A stretch of 6,757 bases of DNA from Holtiella tumoricola (GCF_027857615.1 NZ_JAQIFT010000075.1:1-6757); one strand, 5' to 3'; numbered from the stretch's first letter, positions 1 to 4,691 are shown. Translations and numbers: made by a program. Notes: generated from the letters alone by a model not told the origin.

Positions 1-15
1 TTAAACTTTCAAAAA

Positions 16-39
16 CAGCGAATCCCATAGGGTGAGCTG
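16..39 (+). other. Small hairpin upstream of tRNA-Glu
   Basis: CAGC at 16-19 pairs with GCTG at 36-39, and CCC at 24-26 pairs with GGG at 30-32 around an ATA loop, with a small internal loop between. It lies ahead of the tRNA cluster and is followed by a second hairpin at 47-66. I see no promoter in 1-73, so the cluster is probably transcribed from further left, as part of a ribosomal operon whose 16S and 23S genes would be outside the window. That last point is inference. Confidence 0.35.
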
Positions 40-46
40 AAAAAAG

Positions 47-66
47 AAAGTATAAGTACATACTTT
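47..66 (+). other. Spacer hairpin just before tRNA-Glu
   Basis: AAAGTAT (47-53) and ATACTTT (60-66) form a 7-bp stem with a 6-nt loop, ending seven bases before the tRNA-Glu gene. It resembles the hairpins found in two other spacers of this cluster (350-370 and 467-489). There is no proper T-tract, so a role in RNA processing or folding is more likely than termination, but this is inference. Confidence 0.4.
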
Positions 67-73
67 TAAGTAT

Positions 74-145
74 GGCCCATTGGTCAAGCGGTTAAGACAC
101 CGCCCTTTCACGGCGGTAACAGGAGTTCGATTCTCCTATGGGTCA
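74..145 (+). tRNA. tRNA-Glu (anticodon TTC)
   Basis: The cloverleaf can be drawn fully. The acceptor GGCCCAT (74-80) pairs with ATGGGTC (138-144), including one G-T pair, with discriminator A145. The anticodon stem CCGCC/GGCGG encloses the loop CTTTCAC with anticodon TTC. The T-arm has the usual GTTCGATTC loop region between AGGA and TCCT. It is 72 nt long and CCA is not encoded, so the 3' end must be added by tRNA nucleotidyltransferase. It lies only three bases upstream of the 5S rRNA gene, so the two must be cut from one transcript. Confidence 0.96.
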
Positions 146-148
146 TTT

Positions 149-265
149 GTTGGTGATGATGCGCTTTAGGGAAACACCCGTTCCCATACCGAACACGTAG
201 GTTAAGACTAAAGCGGTCGATGGTACTTGGCTGGAGACGGCCCGGGAGAGTAGATGATTGCCAAC
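149..265 (+). rRNA. rrf: 5S ribosomal RNA
   Basis: About 117 nt with the features of bacterial 5S rRNA. The 5' end GTTGGTGAT can pair with the 3' end ATTGCCAAC to form helix I. The conserved loop segment CCCGTTCCCATACCGAACAC is present at 178-197, and the 3' half contains TGGTACTTGG and CCCGGGAGAGTAGATGATTGCC, typical of helices IV/V and the 3' strand. The ends are set by the terminal helix and could be off by one or two bases. It sits between tRNA-Glu and tRNA-Pro and is followed after only seven bases by the next tRNA. It becomes part of the large ribosomal subunit. Confidence 0.96.
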
Positions 266-272
266 TTTAAAA

Positions 273-347
273 CGGGGTGTGGCTCAGTTTGGCTAGAGCG
301 CCTGATTTGGGTTCAGGAGGCCGCAGGTTCGAGTCCTGTCACCCCGA
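273..347 (+). tRNA. tRNA-Pro (anticodon TGG)
   Basis: The acceptor CGGGGTG (273-279) pairs with CACCCCG (340-346), with discriminator A347. The anticodon stem CCTGA/TCAGG surrounds the loop TTTGGGT, giving anticodon TGG. The T-arm GCAGG/CCTGT carries the TTCGAGT loop. Length is 75 nt and CCA is not encoded. It begins seven bases after the 5S gene and is followed by a spacer with an 8-bp hairpin. Confidence 0.95.
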
Positions 348-349
348 TT

Positions 350-370
350 TAGTTCCAAGTCGTGGAACTA
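350..370 (+). other. Hairpin in the tRNA-Pro/tRNA-Lys spacer
   Basis: TAGTTCCA (350-357) and TGGAACTA (363-370) form a perfect 8-bp stem with a 5-nt loop. There is no T-tract after it, only TGATAATAAT, so it does not look like an intrinsic terminator. A role as a processing or spacing element in the multi-tRNA precursor is inference. Confidence 0.6.
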
Positions 371-382
371 TGATAATAATAT

Positions 383-455
383 GGGTCACTAGCTCAGTTG
401 GTAGAGCACTTGACTTTTAATCAAGTGGTCCGGAGTTCGAGCCTCCGGTGGCTCA
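383..455 (+). tRNA. tRNA-Lys (anticodon TTT)
   Basis: The acceptor GGGTCAC (383-389) pairs with GTGGCTC (448-454), including one G-T pair, with discriminator A455. The anticodon stem CTTGA/TCAAG surrounds the loop CTTTTAA, giving anticodon TTT. The D-arm (AGCTCAGTTGGTAGAGC) and the T-arm (CCGGA/TCCGG with loop GTTCGAGCC) are standard. Length is 73 nt; CCA is not encoded. Confidence 0.96.
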
Positions 456-466
456 TAATTGAATAC

Positions 467-489
467 AAGTAGTACAAAATGTACTACTT
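467..489 (+). other. Hairpin in the tRNA-Lys/tRNA-Gly spacer
   Basis: AAGTAGTAC (467-475) and GTACTACTT (481-489) form a perfect 9-bp stem with a 5-nt AAAAT loop. It begins 12 bases after tRNA-Lys and ends five bases before tRNA-Gly. As in the previous spacer, there is no T-tract, so termination is unlikely and a processing role is inferred. Confidence 0.6.
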
Positions 490-493
490 AAAT

Positions 494-565
494 GCGTGAG
501 TGGCTCAGGGGTAGAGCATCTCCTTGCCAAGGAGAGGGTCGCGGGTTCGAATCCCGTCTCGCGCT
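494..565 (+). tRNA. tRNA-Gly (anticodon GCC)
   Basis: The acceptor GCGTGAG (494-500) pairs with CTCGCGC (558-564), including a T-G pair, with discriminator T565. The anticodon stem TCTCC/GGAGA encloses TTGCCAA with anticodon GCC. The T-arm is GCGGG/CCCGT with a TTCGAAT loop. It is 72 nt long, CCA is not encoded, and it is the last gene of the cluster. A run of seven T starts at its last base. Confidence 0.95.
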
Positions 566-595
566 TTTTTTATTTGAGAATATGTGTATAATATG

Positions 596-647
596 AAAAT
601 AGTCCACAATGATATACTTAAAAAAGTATATAGCTGTGGACTATTTT
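596..647 (+). terminator. Long two-part hairpin, probable terminator of the RNA cluster
   Basis: An outer 13-bp perfect stem pairs AAAATAGTCCACA (596-608) with TGTGGACTATTTT (635-647). An inner 8-bp stem pairs ATATACTT (612-619) with AAGTATAT (624-631) around an AAAA loop, separated by a 3x3 internal loop. The right side runs into GTGTTTTATCC and the left side is A-rich, so it could terminate in either direction. It lies 30 bases after tRNA-Gly, the natural place for the operon's terminator. The stem is longer than most intrinsic terminators. Confidence 0.65.
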
Positions 648-755
648 GTGTTTTATCCTAGATATACACAATTATTATTTTTAAAACAACATTTACGTTA
701 ACGTTTAATAATTTTATATATTAGCTCTCAATTATAATTAGATTTATACTAAAGA

Positions 756-805
756 AAAGGGTCACAGTATATATAAGATATTACTTATATATACTGTGAC
801 CCTTT
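756..805. terminator. 22-bp perfect hairpin, probable bidirectional terminator
   Basis: Bases 756-777 pair without mismatch with 784-805, leaving a 6-nt loop (ATATTA). The stem base is the G/C-containing AAAGGGTCACAG and the upper part is AT. On the plus strand it is followed by CTATTTTTGATAC, and on the minus strand by TCTTTAGTATAAATC. Both are T-rich, so it could stop transcription from the RNA cluster and from the convergent membrane-protein gene, whose stop codon is 74 bases away. A perfect stem this long is unusual for a plain terminator. Confidence 0.6.
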
Positions 806-846
806 CTATTTTTGATACTTAAAATAAAAGCATTCATCTTCAACAT

Positions 847-885
847 ATATTAATGCTCAACCATCATTATCAGAAGCATTAATAT
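847..885. repeat. 11-bp inverted repeat over the 3' end of the membrane-protein gene
   Basis: ATATTAATGCT (847-857) is the exact reverse complement of AGCATTAATAT (875-885), with 17 bases between. The right arm contains the stop codon (879-881) of the minus-strand gene. Read on the plus strand the arm is followed by a run of T, as in a terminator facing the gene. On the minus strand there is no T-run. It may be a back-up terminator against transcription entering from the left, or an mRNA 3'-end hairpin. Confidence 0.4.
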
Positions 886-1298
886 TTTTTACCGTAGTGA
901 TGTGCAGCTATCATTTGAACAATAGGTGCTGAGACAATTAAAAATAATGCAATGTAATGGAAAGCTAGAGGGATAAATAGATTAACTAAAAAGCAAATTA
1001 CAACTACATAATATAAATAAGTAAAAGCAATAGATGCTGAACGCATAGAAAGCATTTGATTACGTTCATCTTGTTCGTTAATGATTTGTTGTTCCCGGTA
1101 TTTAGGATTTTTGTTACGAATAAAAGAAATAATCATTATAGCAAGACTAGCAGAGATTAATCCACAAGCAATTCCATAAAGATAAGCAACATCATGACCT
1201 GTATTATTGAAAAAGTGTGCTAAGACACCGACGAGCACACCTATACCAATCATAATATAACCTATTAAATTTCTAGTTTTTGCTGTTTTACAATTCAT
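879..1298 (-). CDS. Small four-helix membrane protein (DUF2178-like), partner of the XRE regulator
   Basis: A 139-residue integral membrane protein of unknown biochemical role. Hydrophobic segments are at about residues 11-30, 37-60, 88-109 and 112-134. Between helices 2 and 3 lies a polar stretch (61-87) with the motif NEQDERNQ at 74-81. This acidic/arginine pattern before a helix resembles DUF2178-type proteins, which often sit beside a small XRE regulator; the family assignment is from memory and only moderately sure. I place the start at 1298 and not at an in-frame upstream ATG at 1346. The downstream start has the ribosome binding site AAAGGGGG eight bases ahead, and the longer form would overlap the end of the regulator gene by 32 bases. 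The gene begins 16 bases after the regulator's stop, so the two share a transcript. It is likely repressed or controlled with the regulator through the operators at 1534-1593. Confidence 0.85.
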   Translation of the reverse strand: MNCKTAKTRNLIGYIMIGIGVLVGVLAHFFNNTGHDVAYLYGIACGLISASLAIMIISFIRNKNPKYREQQIINEQDERNQMLSMRSASIAFTYLYYVVVICFLVNLFIPLAFHYIALFLIVSAPIVQMIAAHHYGKKY

Positions 1299-1306
1299 TA
1301 TTAAAG

Positions 1307-1314
1307 CCCCCTTT
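1307..1314 (-). promoter_or_regulatory. Ribosome binding site that fixes the membrane-protein start
   Basis: On the minus strand AAAGGGGG ends eight bases before the ATG at 1298 and directly follows the regulator's stop codon. It supports the 139-residue form over an extended one. Confidence 0.75.
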
Positions 1315-1512
1315 TTATTCTTCTTCAAATAAGAAAATATCTTCAATAGTTAAGTTGAAAATTCTAGAAATACGATATGCTAACATAATAGATGGATTAT
1401 ATCTTCCGTTTTCTAGTGAAATAATAGTTTGTCTAGAGACGCCTAATTGATCGGCTAAATCTTGTTGAGTTAAATTTTGTGTTTCGCGTAAAGAACGAAT
1501 ATTATTGTTCAA
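1315..1512 (-). CDS. XRE/Cro-family helix-turn-helix regulator, 65 aa, TTG start
   Basis: A compact DNA-binding protein made almost entirely of one HTH_3 domain (about residues 5-60). Helix 2 is QQDLADQLG (16-24), the turn is VS, and the recognition helix is SRQTIISLENGR (26-37). The pattern LTQQDLA...VSRQTI..LENGRYNPS is characteristic of the short 60-70-residue regulators of Firmicutes, usually dimers that repress their own operon. The acidic tail (EDIFLFEEE) ends the protein, and there is no sensor domain. The start is TTG at 1512, chosen because GGAGGTGA lies four bases ahead and no ATG or GTG fits. It is the first gene of an operon with the membrane protein downstream, which may modulate it. 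Palindromes around the promoter are likely its operators. Direct sensing by the membrane partner is speculation. Confidence 0.93.
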   Translation of the reverse strand: MNNNIRSLRETQNLTQQDLADQLGVSRQTIISLENGRYNPSIMLAYRISRIFNLTIEDIFLFEEE

Positions 1513-1516
1513 CGAA

Positions 1517-1524
1517 TCACCTCC
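1517..1524 (-). promoter_or_regulatory. Strong ribosome binding site supporting a TTG start
   Basis: The minus strand reads GGAGGTGA, a perfect match to the anti-Shine-Dalgarno sequence, followed by TTCG and then the TTG codon. The very strong site probably offsets the weak initiation codon and decides the start of the regulator gene. Confidence 0.85.
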
Positions 1525-1533
1525 AATATAAAA

Positions 1534-1549
1534 GTAAAGTTAACTTTAC
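1534..1549. promoter_or_regulatory. Operator-like palindrome O1 at the transcription start
   Basis: GTAAAGTTAACTTTAC is a perfect 16-bp palindrome. It lies just downstream of the -10 element and covers the predicted transcription start of the regulator operon, where a bound protein would block initiation. It shares the flanking AAGTAAA and CTTTACATT words with the second site at 1583-1593. Binding by the adjacent XRE regulator is inferred from position and symmetry. Confidence 0.65.
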
Positions 1550-1553
1550 ATTT

Positions 1554-1582
1554 AATATATACTATGTAAGAAATGATGTCAA
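1554..1582 (-). promoter_or_regulatory. Promoter of the regulator/membrane-protein operon
   Basis: On the minus strand TTGACA (1577-1582) is followed after exactly 17 bases by TATATT (1554-1559), a near-perfect housekeeping sigma promoter. The predicted start is near base 1547, giving a leader of roughly 35 bases before the TTG codon. Palindromes lie on both sides, so this strong promoter is probably held down by a repressor. Confidence 0.8.
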
Positions 1583-1593
1583 GTAAACTTTAC
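1583..1593. promoter_or_regulatory. Operator-like palindrome O2 beside the -35 box
   Basis: GTAAACTTTAC is an 11-bp palindrome with a single central base, abutting the -35 hexamer. It shares AAGTAAA and CTTTACATT with O1 but lacks five central bases. The centres of the two sites are about 46 bp apart. It may be a second, weaker binding site for the same regulator. Confidence 0.5.
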
Positions 1594-1608
1594 ATTAAAG
1601 GATTTTAT

Positions 1609-1645
1609 AAAAATAGCAGGCATATTTTTTGATTAAATAGCCTGC
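1609..1645 (-). terminator. Terminator of the hydrolase-transporter operon
   Basis: GCAGGC (1616-1621) pairs with GCCTGC (1640-1645), continued by TATTT/AAATA after one bulged base. On the minus strand the stem is followed by TATTTTTATAAAA. It lies 13 bases past the stop codon of the transporter gene and separates it from the promoter of the next operon. Confidence 0.8.
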
Positions 1646-1657
1646 ATCCTAAATATA

Positions 1658-2944
1658 TTAAAGATTTAATTCAGAGGAATGATCTTCTTTTTGGTGAGAT
1701 TGTTCTATATCTGGTACGCGCATAAGCATAATAAAGCCAATAATAAATAATATAATTAGACTAATGATACCATTATTAGTACGTCCAGTAAGTTGTGTGA
1801 CAAGAGCAACTAAGAAAGGGCCCATTATGGCTGCAAATTTTCCAAAGATATTATAGAAACCAAAGAATTCATTGGATTTTTCTTTAGGAACTAATTTAGC
1901 AAAATAAGATCTAGAAATGGCCTGAATACCACCTTGTGCGGAACCCACTGCCATAGCAAGAACCCAAAAGTCTAAGGCTGTTTTTATAAAATACCCATAA
2001 AAACAAATACATATGTATGTAATAATACCAATATAGAGAAGCTTTTTAGCACCCCACTTAGTAGCAAGTTTGCCATAGAGAATTGTAAAAGGAAAAGCAA
2101 CAAATTGTGTGAGAAGTAAAATAATAAGTAAGGTAGTCATTGAAATACCTAAATCTGTTCCATAGGAAGTAGACATACCAATAATAGTATCTACACCATC
2201 TATATAGAAGAAATAGGCAATTAAGAATATAAAAATCCCTCTATAGTTTCTAATTTCTTTGAAGGTATTAAAAAGGCGTTTAAATGAGCTACTAATCGGA
2301 TGTGATTCAGGTTCAATATAATAGGTTTGCTTGACATTTTTTAGAAGAGGCAAAGTAAAGATACCCCACCAGAGAGCCGTAATAAGAAAGGTTATTTTAC
2401 ATGCAAGACCAAGGCTAATAGGTAATAGGCCTTGCTGAGTAAGAAGAACAATAATAATACAGATAATAAAAGGAATGGTACTTCCGATATATCCCATTGC
2501 AAAACCATAGGAAGATATCTTATCCATACGTTCATTAGTAGTAACATCTACGAGAAAAGCATCATAGAAGATATTACCACCGGCAAAACCAAGTACACAG
2601 AATCCATAAAGAATAAGAAGTAGGAAAGGCTGATTTTCAGGAACTAACGCAAGAGCTATTGTACTTACGACACCGATACTAAAAAATGTAGTAAAGAATT
2701 TCTTTTTGAATCCCTTGTAGTCTGCAATAGTTCCAAGAATAGGTGCAAGTAAGGAGACAATCAGTGTAGAGAGAGAAATAGTATACCCCCATAATGCAGT
2801 AGAATCTGTTGAGGACATATGTCCATTACTTGCTACCATCTTAAAATAGATAGGTAAGATAGTAGAAGTAATAGTCATGGAGTAAGCGGAATTGGCCCAA
2901 TCATAGAGAATCCAACTTTTTTCTTGCCTGGTTAGATGATTCAT
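1658..2944 (-). CDS. MFS transporter of the UMF1 (Atg22-like) family
   Basis: A 428-residue, roughly 12-helix major-facilitator protein of the cytoplasmic membrane. The family signatures are clear. SWILYDWANSAYS (10-22) is at the start of helix 1, GTIADYKGFKKK (71-82) in the loop after helix 2, YDAFLVDVT and ISSYGFAMGYIGS (127-155) in the middle of the first half, and GGIQAISRSYFAKLVP (338-353) with EFFGFYNIFGK (359-369) in the second half. Length is usual for the family. Related proteins are named after yeast Atg22, a vacuolar amino-acid exporter, but bacterial substrates are largely unknown. The ATG overlaps the TGA of the upstream hydrolase gene (ATGA), and its ribosome binding site GAGGT lies within that gene's last codons, so translation is coupled. 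The pairing suggests that it moves the hydrolase's substrate or product, which is inference. A short hydrophilic tail (413-428) ends the protein. Confidence 0.93.
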   Translation of the reverse strand: MNHLTRQEKSWILYDWANSAYSMTITSTILPIYFKMVASNGHMSSTDSTALWGYTISLSTLIVSLLAPILGTIADYKGFKKKFFTTFFSIGVVSTIALALVPENQPFLLLILYGFCVLGFAGGNIFYDAFLVDVTTNERMDKISSYGFAMGYIGSTIPFIICIIIVLLTQQGLLPISLGLACKITFLITALWWGIFTLPLLKNVKQTYYIEPESHPISSSFKRLFNTFKEIRNYRGIFIFLIAYFFYIDGVDTIIGMSTSYGTDLGISMTTLLIILLLTQFVAFPFTILYGKLATKWGAKKLLYIGIITYICICFYGYFIKTALDFWVLAMAVGSAQGGIQAISRSYFAKLVPKEKSNEFFGFYNIFGKFAAIMGPFLVALVTQLTGRTNNGIISLIILFIIGFIMLMRVPDIEQSHQKEDHSSELNL

Positions 2945-4260
2945 AAATTTACCTCATTTTCTTTTAAAATTGACCATTCAATATGGCCATCAATATTTTT
3001 GAGAGATAATCCTAAAAGGTGTGCAAAAGTTGGGGCATGATTAAGTAAGGAACCTTGTTGGACAATATGATTTTCTTTAATACCTGGTCCTGTAGCCAGT
3101 AGAAATGTCGTATAATTCGGCTTAGTAGGGAGATAACCATGAGATGAGAGAATGTGGTGGGGCACAGATCTTACTTTAGTAACATCTATAGTTTCAATGA
3201 ATTCACCAGAAGTAGTATCAATAAAATAATATCCTTTTTTAGCTTCTACCATGAAACTACAAGAAGAATCAGCACCCAGTTTAATTACTTCCTCTCTAGT
3301 AAAAATTCTTTCAATAGGGCTATTAGTATCATTTAATAGACGAGTAAGTAAGGTTTGCACTTTTTCAAGGCACGTTTTATTGGAATGATCTCTTAAGTAG
3401 ATGTAACAAGAACCATCACAGGATTTGGAGATGGCATCATACTTAGTAATTCGACCTTTACTATCTACTTGCATGAGACCTTCATCTACTAAAATTTTAT
3501 TAAGCCTAATTTGTGAATGAACAGGAAGTTGTGCATGATCACCAAGTATAATGAATGTTGTCTCTTCATAGAGGTTAGCCTCTTTAAGTGTTGCTATAAT
3601 TTTACCTAAACGTTTGTCATGACGAACAAGTGCATGCATACTTTCATTACTGTCATGACCTGTATAATGACGTGTTGTATCTACATCAGTCATATGCACA
3701 AACATAACTTCAGGTTTATAATGGAGTAGAGTATGTTTCATACAAGAAAGTACAAAATCATCAAGAGCTGGTTGACTTGTTCCTTGTCTAATATGACCAA
3801 AACGTTTTTGGAGGTCTAACTGATAAGTTAGTGAGCCAGCGAATCCCGACATAATAAGTTGATGATGCCAGCTTTTAGTAGGAAAGATTTCAGGTAGATT
3901 ATATGTAATAGGGCCTCTAGCAGTTACAGGCCAAAGTATGGAACAGGTACTTAGACCTTTTGCATAGGCTAAATCAAAAAGAGTAGGAACTTGAATAGCC
4001 TTGTGATACCAAAACCAATCGGAATTAAGATGATTTGGTTCTAAGCGCGTGTTATTGATGATACCATGGTGTATAGGACTATAGCCTGTTATAATTGTGG
4101 CATGTGCAGGGTAGGTAAGTGTAGGATATACGGATTCAACCTGACGAATTAAGCTTCCAATGTGTAGTAAGGATTTAAAATTAGGGAGAGTAGATAGAAT
4201 ATCTACATCTTCAGTAGAGACAGCATCTAAAGATAGAACAAGTAGGCGTCTAGTCAACAT
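2941..4260 (-). CDS. Nucleotide pyrophosphatase/phosphodiesterase-type hydrolase (alkaline phosphatase superfamily)
   Basis: A 439-residue enzyme of the type I phosphodiesterase/nucleotide pyrophosphatase family, which uses two metal ions (usually zinc) and a threonine nucleophile to split phosphate mono- or diesters. The expected residues are visible: D12 in LVLSLDAV, nucleophile T49 in YPTLTYPAHATIITG, D194 and H198 in TDVDTTRH, D241-H242 in ILGDHAQ, and H374 in LSSHGYLP, followed by the family-typical FLLATGPGIK (386-395). Residues about 250-360 form the less conserved insert. There is no signal peptide or membrane segment, so it acts in the cytosol, unlike animal ecto-enzymes of the family. 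It is the first gene of a two-gene operon with a UMF1 transporter that overlaps its stop codon. The substrate cannot be told from the sequence. The ATG at 4260 has GAGGT six bases ahead, the same spacing as the second gene. Confidence 0.93.
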   Translation of the reverse strand: MLTRRLLVLSLDAVSTEDVDILSTLPNFKSLLHIGSLIRQVESVYPTLTYPAHATIITGYSPIHHGIINNTRLEPNHLNSDWFWYHKAIQVPTLFDLAYAKGLSTCSILWPVTARGPITYNLPEIFPTKSWHHQLIMSGFAGSLTYQLDLQKRFGHIRQGTSQPALDDFVLSCMKHTLLHYKPEVMFVHMTDVDTTRHYTGHDSNESMHALVRHDKRLGKIIATLKEANLYEETTFIILGDHAQLPVHSQIRLNKILVDEGLMQVDSKGRITKYDAISKSCDGSCYIYLRDHSNKTCLEKVQTLLTRLLNDTNSPIERIFTREEVIKLGADSSCSFMVEAKKGYYFIDTTSGEFIETIDVTKVRSVPHHILSSHGYLPTKPNYTTFLLATGPGIKENHIVQQGSLLNHAPTFAHLLGLSLKNIDGHIEWSILKENEVNL

Positions 4261-4310
4261 GGTTTTACCTCAATTCTTTTATTTGATTGAAAATTGGATT
4301 TATAATATTT

Positions 4311-4316
4311 ATTATA
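4311..4316 (-). promoter_or_regulatory. Possible -10 element of the hydrolase operon
   Basis: On the minus strand the consensus TATAAT lies about 50 bases before the hydrolase start codon. No good -35 hexamer is found 16-18 bases upstream. The best candidates are AT-only, and the area is instead occupied by direct repeats at 4321-4374, which may point to activation by a bound protein. Confidence 0.4.
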
Positions 4317-4320
4317 TGAT

Positions 4321-4374
4321 AGAATAGGACAAATTTAAAATAGAATAAGGTAAATTAAGGACAAATTAAATTAA
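4321..4374. repeat. Short direct repeats upstream of the hydrolase promoter
   Basis: The 9-mer GGACAAATT occurs at 4327-4335 and 4359-4367, 32 bp apart (about three helical turns). A degenerate copy, GGTAAATT, lies between at 4349-4356. AGAATA also recurs at 4321 and 4342. The repeats sit immediately upstream of the putative -10 box of the minus-strand hydrolase gene, where an activator or repressor could bind. AT-richness makes chance repeats possible. Confidence 0.4.
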
Positions 4375-4513
4375 TAAAAAATACATACAGTAATAAATAG
4401 AAAGTATGAAAAGTACTATGACTTATATGGGCTTATCTGGTACACTAATAGGCGTACTTTTATGATTTAATAACTATATAAATATCAATAACCCATTATA
4501 GACTTTTATAGCA

Positions 4514-4541
4514 GAAATAAAAGGACTGTAAAACAGTCCTT
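4514..4541 (-). terminator. Terminator of the 45-codon small gene
   Basis: AAGGACTGT (4521-4529) and ACAGTCCTT (4533-4541) form a perfect 9-bp stem with a 3-nt loop. On the minus strand the stem runs into TTATTTCTGC, giving a T-rich tail. The stem includes the last two bases of the stop codon of the small minus-strand gene, an economical arrangement that supports that gene being real. Confidence 0.7.
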
Positions 4542-4677
4542 AAGAATGAGAGTGTTGGAATTTAGATAGAATTGATTGATACTCATAGCGATTAGGTGCT
4601 TCTTCTGAAAAGGTTGACCAGAAAGCTCCTAAAGGTATAGTATCGAGTTCGAGTTCATATGTGGAATAAGTATGCAT
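4540..4677 (-). CDS. Small hypothetical protein, 45 aa
   Basis: An ORF too short for usual gene calls. It reads MHTYSTYELELDTIPLGAFW (1-20), then STFSEEAPNRYEYQSILSKF (21-40), and ends QHSHS. I do not recognise the family. It is soluble in character, rich in Tyr, Ser and Glu, has no membrane segment or signal peptide and no cysteine. Support for it being a real gene comes from its setting. The minus strand carries AGGAAGGA, a good ribosome binding site, seven bases before the ATG. The stop codon leads directly into a 9-bp hairpin with a T-rich tail. The gene stands alone between the divergent hydrolase and YczE operons, reading in the same direction as the hydrolase but cut off from it by the terminator. 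No convincing promoter was found upstream (the best -10 is TATACT at 4715-4720 with no matching -35). Confidence 0.6.
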   Translation of the reverse strand: MHTYSTYELELDTIPLGAFWSTFSEEAPNRYEYQSILSKFQHSHS

Positions 4678-4684
4678 GCTAAGA

Positions 4685-4691
4685 TCCTTCC
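4685..4691 (-). promoter_or_regulatory. Ribosome binding site of the 45-codon gene
   Basis: The minus strand reads GGAAGGA ending seven bases before the ATG at 4677. It is the main evidence that the short ORF is translated. Confidence 0.6.

Larger units (their letters stand above)
566..878. other. Gene-free spacer with two long hairpins
   Basis: This stretch between tRNA-Gly and the convergent membrane-protein gene holds no coding region I can support. Its content is the hairpins at 596-647 and 756-805 and an AT-rich middle (648-755). The middle contains a 10-bp palindrome ACGTTAACGT at 695-704, with nothing else recognisable. A 22-codon ORF starting at the ATG at 593 is only the translation of the hairpin and has no ribosome binding site. 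Confidence 0.6.
4272..4539. other. AT-rich intergenic stretch upstream of the hydrolase
   Basis: Apart from the -10 box and direct repeats at 4311-4374 and the small gene's terminator at 4514-4541, no gene is supported here. A 19-codon hydrophobic ORF on the plus strand (4406-4465, beginning MKSTMTYMGL) has no ribosome binding site. It overlaps an inverted repeat, AAAAGTAC at 4409-4416 and GTACTTTT at 4454-4461. Confidence 0.45.

Noticed and set aside
587..592. TATAAT hexamer ahead of the first long hairpin, as a promoter for a small RNA
   Set aside because: No -35 hexamer is found 16-18 bases upstream, where the end of tRNA-Gly and a T-run lie. The -10 match alone is common in AT-rich DNA.
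593..661. 22-codon ORF over the first long hairpin
   Set aside because: It is only the translation of a palindrome and lacks a ribosome binding site.
1299..1346. Longer form of the four-helix membrane protein starting at 1346
   Set aside because: The extension overlaps the end of the regulator gene, encodes a lysine-rich stretch with no ribosome binding site, and the ATG at 1298 has a good one.
2432..2623. 63-codon plus-strand ORF inside the transporter gene
   Set aside because: It is antisense to a strongly supported UMF1 coding region and shows low-complexity, unconvincing composition.
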